Source: Solirubrobacter ginsenosidimutans
Lineage (GTDB): Bacteria > Actinomycetota > Thermoleophilia > Solirubrobacterales > Solirubrobacteraceae
Reading direction: 5' to 3'
Length of the DNA: 64,000 bases
Assembly (NCBI RefSeq): GCF_027587205.1
Contig: NZ_JAPDOD010000001.1
Coordinates: 62,001 to 126,000, forward strand
The translations under genes and the position numbers were made by a program. A model generated the notes under the pieces. That model was not told where the DNA came from. It made no database searches and saw nothing but the letters and a program-made list of their open reading frames with translations. Each line of letters opens with the position of its first letter. The first letter of the stretch is position 1. Below are positions 8,567-14,769 of this stretch, piece after piece.

Positions 8567-9225
8567 GCCGCGGTGCGCTCCAGCTCGGGGGCCGCGGGCG
8601 GCAGGCCGATCAACGCGAGCTCCAGTTCGGTGTAATAGTCGGCGATACGGCTCAGCGCGATGATCCCGTTCGGCCGGTACCAGTGCCAGATGCTGTTGTA
8701 GAGGCCGAGCACGGCACGCGTGAGCAGGCGCGGGTCGGTCTCCGGGATCGCGCCGTCGCGCATCGCGGTGGCGAGGAAGCTCGCCCAGGCGAACTCCAGC
8801 TCGCGCATCCGCGACCGCGCCGCCAGGCGGGCCTGCTCCTCGCGCTCGGAGCTGCTGGGGCTGGACAGCCGGCCCTGCTCGGCGACCAGCACGCGGTTGC
8901 GGTTGACGTCGTGCTCGGAGAGGTCGAAGCACCCGGCCAGCACCGCCTCGAACGCGCGCACGGGATCCCGCTCGTCCGCGACGATGGCGACGAACCGGCT
9001 GCGGAAGTCCTCGATGGCCTCGTCCATGATCTCGTACAGGCAGTGCTGTTTGGACTCGAAGTAGTGATAGAGGGCGGTCGCGCCGACGCCGACGTCGGCC
9101 GCGATGTCGGCCCACTTGGTGTGCTCGTATCCGTCTCGGCCGAAGCGATCCGTCGCCGCGATGAGGACCTCTTGCCGCTTGCTGCGTCCGCGGCGGCCCT
9201 TCTGCCCTTCCTGAGCTGAATTCAT
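8563..9225 (-). CDS. TetR/AcrR-family transcriptional regulator
   Basis: A 220-residue regulator with an N-terminal helix-turn-helix (about residues 18-65: RQEVLIAATDRFGRDGYEHT, then GVGATALYHYFESKQHC) and an alpha-helical ligand domain. It heads the minus-strand run of NTF2-like, DUF35, thiolase and ligase genes. TetR proteins in such clusters usually repress until an acyl-CoA binds. Candidate sites are the inverted repeat at 2821-2837 and the TGACTTCA/TTCAGTTC elements of the island; this link is inferred. Confidence 0.9.
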   Translation of the reverse strand: MNSAQEGQKGRRGRSKRQEVLIAATDRFGRDGYEHTKWADIAADVGVGATALYHYFESKQHCLYEIMDEAIEDFRSRFVAIVADERDPVRAFEAVLAGCFDLSEHDVNRNRVLVAEQGRLSSPSSSEREEQARLAARSRMRELEFAWASFLATAMRDGAIPETDPRLLTRAVLGLYNSIWHWYRPNGIIALSRIADYYTELELALIGLPPAAPELERTAA

Positions 9226-9276
9226 CTTGGTGGAAGCCTAGCAGTTGTCGGGCTCACATCAAAGGAAGTGGACGGC

Positions 9277-10572
9277 CTAGTTCGCTTCAGTTGCGACGAC
9301 GTCTGCGAACTTACGTAGCGCGGCCTCGCGGCGGGTGGGGATGTGCTCGCTGGGCAGGCCGGTGGCCGGCACCGCGTAGCGGCGCAACTCGTGGCGCGCG
9401 ACGAGCTCGCGGTGCACCTCGTCGGCGCCGTCCACGAAACGCGCGTGGCGGGCGAAGCGGTAGAGCATCTCCAATGGCATGTCACCCGAGTAGCCGAGCG
9501 CGCCGTGGATCTGCACGGCGCGGTCGATCACGTCGTGCAGCACGTTGGCACCGAAGAACTTGATCATCGAGACGTCCGTGCGGGCGGCGCTCGAGCCGTG
9601 GTTGTCCATCAGCCACGCGGCGTGCAGGGTCATCAGCCGGGCCGCCTGCATCTCGGCGGCGGAGTCGGCGATCCACGCCTGAACGGTCTGGGTGTCCTTG
9701 AGCAGGCCGTGCTTGACGGGGCGGTAGAGCGCGCGCTCGCACATCGCGTCATAGGCGCGGCGCGCCATTCCCAGCCAGCGCATGCAGTGGTGGATGCGGC
9801 CGGGGACGAGCCGCTTCTGGGCGATCAGGAAGCCCTCGCCCTCGCCGCCGAGCAGCGCGTCGGGGCCGAGCTGGACGTCGGCGTAGAAGATCTCGGAGTG
9901 GCCGCCGAGGACCCCGAAGCGCTCCTGCGGGTGCTCCATCGTGGGCACGTCGCGCACGATCTCCACCCCGGGGGCGTCGACCGGCACGATGAACATCGAG
10001 GCGCGGCGGTGCGGGGGAGCGTCGGGGTCGGTGACGGCCATGACGATCAGGAAGTCGGCGATCGAGCCGTTGGAGGTGAACCACTTGTGCCCGTTGAGCA
10101 CGTAGCCGTCTCCGTGCTTCGTCGCGCGAGTGATCAGCTGCGTGGGATCCGAGCCCGGCGTCTCCGGCTCGGTCATCGAGAACGCCGAGCGGATCTCACC
10201 GGCGAGCATCGGGTGCAGCCAGCGCTCCTTCTGCTCGTCGGTGCCGGCGAGCGCGAGGATCTCACTGTTGCCGGAGTCCGGCGCCTGGCAGCCGAACACG
10301 GGCGGCGCGTAGATCGAGGTCCCGAGGATCTCGTTCATCAGCCCGAGCTTGACTTGGCCGAAGCCTTGGCCGCCGAGCTCGGGCGGGAGATGCGCGGCCC
10401 ACAGGCCGCGCTGCTTGACCTGCTCCTGCAGCGGCGCATTGATCCGATCGAGATCGGCCTGGGTCAGACGGTCCTCGATGGCCTCGATCGGCCACACCTC
10501 TTCGCGCACGAAGGCGCGCATCCACTCGAGCTGGCGCTCGAACTCGGGGTCGGTGCTGAAGTCCCAGGCCAC
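9277..10572 (-). CDS. acyl-CoA dehydrogenase
   Basis: A 431-residue flavoprotein dehydrogenase, of the ACAD10/11-like branch by its length and C-terminal signature. Seen: the N-terminal helical domain, the mid-domain FAD/substrate motif FSMTEPETPGSDPTQL, WFTSNG, and the C-terminal IHGALGYSGDMPLEMLYR with DGADEVHR. It introduces the 2,3-double bond in an acyl-CoA, passing electrons to ETF. GTG start at 10572 with AAAGGAC upstream. It is divergent from the XRE regulator gene at 10639; the 66-bp gap contains AGAACTGAA and GTTAGCA elements shared with other island genes. Confidence 0.9.
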   Translation of the reverse strand: MAWDFSTDPEFERQLEWMRAFVREEVWPIEAIEDRLTQADLDRINAPLQEQVKQRGLWAAHLPPELGGQGFGQVKLGLMNEILGTSIYAPPVFGCQAPDSGNSEILALAGTDEQKERWLHPMLAGEIRSAFSMTEPETPGSDPTQLITRATKHGDGYVLNGHKWFTSNGSIADFLIVMAVTDPDAPPHRRASMFIVPVDAPGVEIVRDVPTMEHPQERFGVLGGHSEIFYADVQLGPDALLGGEGEGFLIAQKRLVPGRIHHCMRWLGMARRAYDAMCERALYRPVKHGLLKDTQTVQAWIADSAAEMQAARLMTLHAAWLMDNHGSSAARTDVSMIKFFGANVLHDVIDRAVQIHGALGYSGDMPLEMLYRFARHARFVDGADEVHRELVARHELRRYAVPATGLPSEHIPTRREAALRKFADVVATEAN

Positions 10573-10638
10573 GTGGTCGTCCTTTCGACAGAACTGAACT
10601 CGGATAAGTTAGCAGGACCGGTGCCGTAAACTTGTCGC

Positions 10639-10986
10639 GTGACCGACTCCGACGACGATTCGACGTTCGGGCAGTTCATCCGCCATCAGCGCGAGATGCA
10701 GGACCTGACGATGCGCCAGCTCGCCGACCTGGTCGGCATCTCGAACCCGTATCTGTCGCAGATCGAGCGCGGGCTGCGCGAGCCGTCGGAGAAGGTGGTG
10801 GAGGCGATCGCCGACAACCTCGAGATGTCGGCTGAGACGCTCAAGCACTATCGGCCGCGTCCGGCGGCGGCAGAGTCCGAGGAGTCGGCGGTGGTGGCCG
10901 CGATCCGGGCCGATCCGGGGCTGGGTGCGAAGGAGCGGGCGGCGCTGATCGAGGTCTACGAGGCGTTCGTGGCCAGAAAGCACTGA
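10639..10986 (+). CDS. XRE-family helix-turn-helix regulator
   Basis: A 115-residue DNA-binding protein: an N-terminal HTH_3 domain (FIRHQREMQDLTMRQLADL, ISNPYLSQIERGLREPS) followed by a short acidic/helical tail (DPGLGAKERAALIEVYEAF). GTG start. It lies between the divergent acyl-CoA dehydrogenase and the convergent phasin-like gene, both of which have TTAGCA-type repeats upstream; it is a candidate for the protein that binds them. Followed by a strong hairpin terminator that includes its stop codon. Regulators of this type sit beside phasin genes in several actinobacteria. Confidence 0.85.
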   Translation: MTDSDDDSTFGQFIRHQREMQDLTMRQLADLVGISNPYLSQIERGLREPSEKVVEAIADNLEMSAETLKHYRPRPAAAESEESAVVAAIRADPGLGAKERAALIEVYEAFVARKH

Positions 10987-11018
10987 GCCGCGGCGCCCTT
11001 ATGAGGCGCCGCGGCTCA
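10984..11018. terminator. 14-bp-stem hairpin terminator
   Basis: TGAGCCGCGGCGCC (10984-10997) pairs with its exact complement at 11005-11018 around a 7-nt loop; the stop codon of the XRE gene is the first base triplet of the stem. It serves the convergent XRE and phasin-like genes. Confidence 0.7.
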
Positions 11019-11057
11019 GGAGTCGCCGCAGGAGGAGGGGGAGGTTGCGGCGAAGCT

Positions 11058-11366
11058 CTAACGGGCGTCGACGAACTCGCGCGCGGCGCTCGTGTAAGTC
11101 TTGGTGAGCTCACGCGCGAAGTCGGCCTGTGTGGCGGCGATCGTCTGCAGCCACTCGACCTTGGTCGCGCCGGCGGCCTTCTCGTAGCCGTCGACGAACT
11201 GGGCGGCGACCTTCTCGTAGGAGTCGAGGTAGGCGGCGCCGGCCTTGCGGCCGTTCTCGGCGGCCTTCTCGTTGAACTCGGCGACCTTGGCGGTGGCCTT
11301 CTCGTTGAACTCGGCGACCTTCTCGGCGGTGGTGTCGATGGGGGCGGTCTTCGTCTGCGTGGCCAT
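11058..11366 (-). CDS. phasin-like amphipathic helical protein
   Basis: A 102-residue protein, nearly all predicted helix. It has two tandem KVAEFNEKA repeats near the N-terminus and an ATQADFARELTKTYTSAARE segment that resembles phasins, the coat proteins of polyhydroxyalkanoate granules. No signal peptide. Start ATG 11364-11366 with AAAGGAAA upstream. No PHA synthase is visible in the window, so the granule role is inferred from sequence style and from the neighbouring XRE and acyl-CoA genes. Confidence 0.6.
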   Translation of the reverse strand: MATQTKTAPIDTTAEKVAEFNEKATAKVAEFNEKAAENGRKAGAAYLDSYEKVAAQFVDGYEKAAGATKVEWLQTIAATQADFARELTKTYTSAAREFVDAR

Positions 11367-11389
11367 GTCGTTTCCTTTGGTCGGGGGCT

Positions 11390-11418
11390 GCTTGCTTGTG
11401 TTAGCAAGATTAGCAAGC
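11390..11418. promoter_or_regulatory. AGCAAG inverted/direct repeats upstream of phasin-like gene
   Basis: CTTGCT (11391-11396) and AGCAAG (11403-11408) form a perfect inverted repeat, and AGCAAG occurs again at 11412-11417. It lies 25-50 bp upstream of the phasin-like start. The related TTAGCAAGTTAGC occurs at 13288-13300 and GTTAGCA at 10608-10614, so it may be an operator for the XRE protein. Confidence 0.4.
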
Positions 11419-11458
11419 GAGTTGGCTAAGTCAAGTGACTTCAGGTAAATTTCTCGGC

Positions 11459-12223
11459 ATGCTCCACTTTGAATCCGTCGGCGAAGGCCCGGCGGTGCTG
11501 CTGATCATGGGCCTCGGCCTCCCGGGCGACGCCTGGTGGCGGACCGTCCCCGTCCTCGCGCGCTCGCTCAGGGTCGTGACGTTCGACAACCGCGGCTGCG
11601 GACGCAGTGAGCGTCCGGCCGGCGGGCTGACGCTCGCGGGGATGGCCGCGGATGCTGTCTCCGTACTCGACGCCGCGGGAATCGCCCGCGCACACGTGTA
11701 CGGGATCTCGATGGGCGGGATGATCGCCCAGGAACTCACACTGCGACACCCGGAGCGCGTCGATTCGCTCGTGCTCGGCGCGACCTCCGCGGGTGGCGCC
11801 GCCGCGACGCCGCCCGACCGCGAGACGCTGGCCTTCCTCGGGCGCCGCGCCACGGTCCCCGACGAGGAGGGCCGCTGGGCGTCCGTGCCGTACGTGTACA
11901 GCGAGCGCACGCGTCACTCGAGCGGCGAGCGCATCGGCGAGGACTTCGCGCGCCGGCGTGCGTATCGGTTCGACCCCGTCGGCTACGGCGCGCAGCTCGC
12001 CGCCGCGACGGGGCACGACGCGGCAACGCGGCTCGGTGACATCGCCGCGCCGACGTTGGTCGTACACGGCGCCGAGGACCGGATGATCCCGCCGGCGAAC
12101 GGCCGTGCGCTCGCCGCGAGGATCGCGGGTTCGCGCCTGCTCGAGCTCGACGACGCGGCGCACCTGTACACCACCGACGAGCCTGCTGCCGACGAAGCGG
12201 TACTCGAGTTCCTGGCCCGCTAG
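11459..12223 (+). CDS. alpha/beta hydrolase
   Basis: A 254-residue alpha/beta-hydrolase fold protein. Seen: LLIMGLGLPGDAWW (oxyanion region), FDNRGCGRS, the nucleophile elbow GISMGGM (Ser), the acid in HGAEDRMIP, and the C-terminal catalytic His in DAAHLYTT. Start ATG 11459 is chosen over GTG 11435 because it aligns with the start of the paralogue at 12448-13278, to which it is clearly related along its whole length. Substrate unknown; an ester or C-C hydrolase in the acyl-CoA island is plausible. Confidence 0.82.
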   Translation: MLHFESVGEGPAVLLIMGLGLPGDAWWRTVPVLARSLRVVTFDNRGCGRSERPAGGLTLAGMAADAVSVLDAAGIARAHVYGISMGGMIAQELTLRHPERVDSLVLGATSAGGAAATPPDRETLAFLGRRATVPDEEGRWASVPYVYSERTRHSSGERIGEDFARRRAYRFDPVGYGAQLAAATGHDAATRLGDIAAPTLVVHGAEDRMIPPANGRALAARIAGSRLLELDDAAHLYTTDEPAADEAVLEFLAR

Positions 12224-12358
12224 GTGCTTGAAAGTCAACCGCGCGGGGTGGGGAAGGCCCTCGCCGTGGTCGGCCGTGCGCGTTTGAGGGGCGGAGTGCG
12301 GGTTTCGATCAGGTTCGGACTGGTCGAGTTGGCGCGCGGGTGGGGGTGCGGAACGAGA

Positions 12359-12375
12359 GCTGCCTGACAGGCAGC
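12359..12375. terminator. small hairpin between convergent hydrolase genes
   Basis: GCTGCCT (12359-12365) and AGGCAGC (12369-12375) form a 7-bp stem with a 3-nt loop in the 224-bp convergent gap. Possible terminator; no T-tract. Confidence 0.4.
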
Positions 12376-12447
12376 CCTGGTTACACACCCCCTCGCCGCC
12401 CGTGGAAGCGGCCCCCTGCCCACGCGGGGCAGTCGGCGTTCGTCCCG

Positions 12448-13278
12448 CTAGCCGACGGCGTCGAAGAAGCGGGCGACCTCGGCGTCGGCCTCCGGCGCCT
12501 CGGTCGTGTAGAGGTGGCCCGTGCCCTCGAGGAGGTGCAGCCGGCCTTCGGGGAGGCGGCTCGCGATCAGATGGGCGTTGGCCACGGGCACGACGCGGTC
12601 GTCCTCGCCGTGCATCACGAGCGCGGGGACCTGGATGCGGTGCAGGCGGCTCGCGCAGTTGTGCATCGCGGCGGCCATCAGGTGGGCCTTGTAGGCATCC
12701 TCGTCGAACGTGTAGGCGAGGCGGTGGCGGATGTCCTCGGCGATGCGGTCGGCGTGCTTCTCGCGACAGCGGCGGCCGTAGTTGTACGCCACCGACGCCC
12801 AGGCGGCCTCCTCACGCGGCCGTTGGTCGCGGTTGTAGAAGAACGACATGACCTCCTCGTCGGCTGTCTTGGCGCGGCGGCCGCCGGGCGTCGTCGCGCC
12901 GAGCACGAGCGAGCGGACGCGCCGGGGGTGGCGCAGCGCGATCTGCTGGGCGACCATGCCGCCGAGCGAGAGCCCATAGACGTCGGCCCGCGTGATGTCG
13001 AGCGCGTCGAGCACGGCGACGGCGTCGTCGGCGAGCGCTTCGGTCGTGTAGGCGGGCGTGAGGCCGCGCGAGCGCCCGACGCCGCGGTTGTCGAACGTGA
13101 TCACACGGAAGTCGCGGCTGAGCGTGTCCACCGTTCGCCACCACGCCCCGCCGCTCAGGCCGAGGCCCATGACGAGCAGCACGGGCCGGCCCTCGCCGGT
13201 GCTCTCCCAGTACAACTGGGTGTGCAGGTCAGGGTGCGCGGTGCCGGTGGCGGTCGCTGGGCGCATTAGAGCAACCAT
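12448..13278 (-). CDS. alpha/beta hydrolase (paralogue of 11459-12223)
   Basis: A 276-residue alpha/beta hydrolase. Seen: LLVMGLGLSGGAWW, FDNRGVGRSRG, nucleophile elbow GLSLGGM, acid in HGEDDRVVP, and His in GTGHLYTTEAP. It matches the convergent hydrolase at 11459 motif for motif, so the pair is an inverted duplication. ATG at 13278; the second in-frame ATG at 13266 is also possible. Its promoter region holds TTAGCAAGTTAGC and TTCAGTTC. Confidence 0.85.
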   Translation of the reverse strand: MVALMRPATATGTAHPDLHTQLYWESTGEGRPVLLVMGLGLSGGAWWRTVDTLSRDFRVITFDNRGVGRSRGLTPAYTTEALADDAVAVLDALDITRADVYGLSLGGMVAQQIALRHPRRVRSLVLGATTPGGRRAKTADEEVMSFFYNRDQRPREEAAWASVAYNYGRRCREKHADRIAEDIRHRLAYTFDEDAYKAHLMAAAMHNCASRLHRIQVPALVMHGEDDRVVPVANAHLIASRLPEGRLHLLEGTGHLYTTEAPEADAEVARFFDAVG

Positions 13279-13287
13279 AGAGCACGG

Positions 13288-13371
13288 TTAGCAAGTTAGC
13301 TTCAGTTCTGCCAACCCTCCCGGGAAGCCGGACGAACGAGAGTTATTTGAAATGACTTCAGTTCTGGTGTA
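13288..13371. promoter_or_regulatory. divergent regulatory region with TTAGCA and TTCAGTTC elements
   Basis: Between the hydrolase (minus) and the small-ORF/ADH operon (plus) lie a direct repeat TTAGCAAGTTAGC (13288-13300), TTCAGTTC (13301-13308), and GAAATGACTTCAGTTC (about 13350-13365), which is itself a near-palindrome (6 of 8 pairs). The same elements occur at other island promoters. Function inferred from recurrence and position. Confidence 0.4.
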
Positions 13372-13382
13372 GGTTGCCCGCC

Positions 13383-13553
13383 ATGAACGCTCCTACACAC
13401 ATCCGCCGCTTCGTCGTCCCCACCGTCCGCGAGCTCGGTCTTTCTCACGGTACCCGCGACGTCCCGCCCGAACAGCGCGTCGCGCGCCCGACGCAGCGCT
13501 CCCTCGTCGCCGCGTCGCTGCTCTTCTGCCCCGGCCGCGCGGGACGCGGCTGA
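13383..13553 (+). CDS. small protein (56 aa), PTVRE family, coupled to ADH
   Basis: Starts ATG 13383 and ends TGA 13551-13553, whose A is the first base of the ADH start (TGATG), so translation is coupled. The N-terminal half, HIRRFVVPTVRELG, resembles another short ORF in the window at 56799-56927 (HTFSIPTVREIL), and both end in a SLL-containing hydrophobic stretch. No known domain is recognised. It could be a leader peptide or a genuine small protein. Confidence 0.5.
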   Translation: MNAPTHIRRFVVPTVRELGLSHGTRDVPPEQRVARPTQRSLVAASLLFCPGRAGRG

Positions 13554-14593
13554 TGCAGGCCTTCCAGCTCGTCGAGTGGCAGCAACCGCCCGTCCTGCGG
13601 GACGTGCCGGTCCCGGAGCCGGGTCCGGGCGAGGTGCTCGTGAAGGTCGGCGGAGCGGGTGCGTGCCACTCCGACCTGCACCTGATGGAGTGGCCGGCGG
13701 GGTTTCTGCCCTATGAGCTCCCGTTCACGCTCGGGCACGAGAACGCCGGGTGGATCGAGGCGCTCGGGCCGGGCGTGAAGGGTTGGGAGGTCGGCGAGGC
13801 CGTCGCGGTCTACGGGCCGTGGGGCTGCGGACGCTGCCGCCCGTGCCGGACCGGGCTGGAGACCCTGTGCGAGCGCGCGGCGCAGCTCGGGGCGGCCGGC
13901 GGTGGCCTCGGCCGCAACGGTGGCATGGCCGAGTACATGCTCGTCCCCGACCCGCGGCTGCTCGTGCCGCTCGGGGATCTCGATCCCCGCGACGCGGCGC
14001 CGTTGTCCGACGCCGCGCTGACGCCGTACCACGCGATCAAGCTCGCGCTCCATCAGCTCGTCCCAGGCACGAGCGCAGTGGTCATCGGCGTCGGCGGCCT
14101 CGGCCACATGGCCGTGCAGATCCTGCGCGCGCTGACGCCTGCCCGCGTGATCGCCACGGACGTCGATGCCGCCAAGCTCGCGCTCGCGGTCGACGTGGGC
14201 GCAGATCACGCGATCGAGGCCGGCGAGGACGCCGCGGCCGAGATCCGAGAGCTCACCGGTGGCATCGGCGCCACGCTCGTGCTCGACTGCGTGGGCAGCA
14301 ACTCCACACTCACGCTCGACACGCAGGTGGTCGCCAAGGGCGGGGCCGTGATGGTCGTCGGCGTGGCCGGCGGCACGCTGGAATACCGCTTCAACACGCT
14401 GCCGTCCGACGCGAGCCTGACCCACCCGTATTGGGGCAGCATCGTCGAACTCGGAGAGGTGCTCGAGTTGGCGCGCGCGGGTCGCATCACGCCTCACGCC
14501 GAACGCTTCCCACTCGAGCGCGTCGCCGACGCGTACGAGCGGATGCAGAGCGGCACCCTCTCCGGGCGCGCCGTCATCACGCCGCACGGCTGA
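13553..14593 (+). CDS. zinc-dependent alcohol dehydrogenase (MDR)
   Basis: A 346-residue zinc MDR enzyme. Seen: catalytic Zn ligands in GACHSD and GHENAG, the structural zinc lobe CGRCRPCRTGLETLCE, the Rossmann motif IGVGGLGHMAV, and DVDAAKLALA as the NAD-binding Asp loop. It should oxidise a primary or secondary alcohol with NAD+. Translation is coupled to the preceding 56-residue ORF. Followed by the 172-bp inverted repeat that separates it from the convergent kinase gene. Confidence 0.9.
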   Translation: MQAFQLVEWQQPPVLRDVPVPEPGPGEVLVKVGGAGACHSDLHLMEWPAGFLPYELPFTLGHENAGWIEALGPGVKGWEVGEAVAVYGPWGCGRCRPCRTGLETLCERAAQLGAAGGGLGRNGGMAEYMLVPDPRLLVPLGDLDPRDAAPLSDAALTPYHAIKLALHQLVPGTSAVVIGVGGLGHMAVQILRALTPARVIATDVDAAKLALAVDVGADHAIEAGEDAAAEIRELTGGIGATLVLDCVGSNSTLTLDTQVVAKGGAVMVVGVAGGTLEYRFNTLPSDASLTHPYWGSIVELGEVLELARAGRITPHAERFPLERVADAYERMQSGTLSGRAVITPHG

Positions 14594-14597
14594 GCCG

Positions 14598-14769
14598 GGC
14601 TAAGCCTGGATCCCCCGATTCTCGCGGGCCCTCGCGGCCGTGGACAGCGCTCCTCGCCGATCGGCCGGGACCCGAAGGGAACCACCCTGAGGGTGCCCGG
14701 CCGATCGACGATCAGCGGTGCCCACGACCACGAGTCATCCACGATCGATCGGTGGATCCAGGCTAAGCC
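14598..14769. repeat. 172-bp imperfect inverted repeat (long hairpin)
   Basis: The whole gap between the convergent ADH and kinase genes folds on itself. Outer arms GGCTAAGCCTGGATCC (14598-14613) and its near-complement (14754-14769) differ at one base; inner arms GATCGGCCGGG (14659-14669) and CCCGGCCGATC (14696-14706) are perfect; the sequence between them also aligns, with about three quarters of positions paired. Many of the mismatches become G-U pairs in minus-strand RNA, the strand read out of the kinase gene. It may be a bidirectional terminator, a MITE-like element or a structured RNA. Confidence 0.7.
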
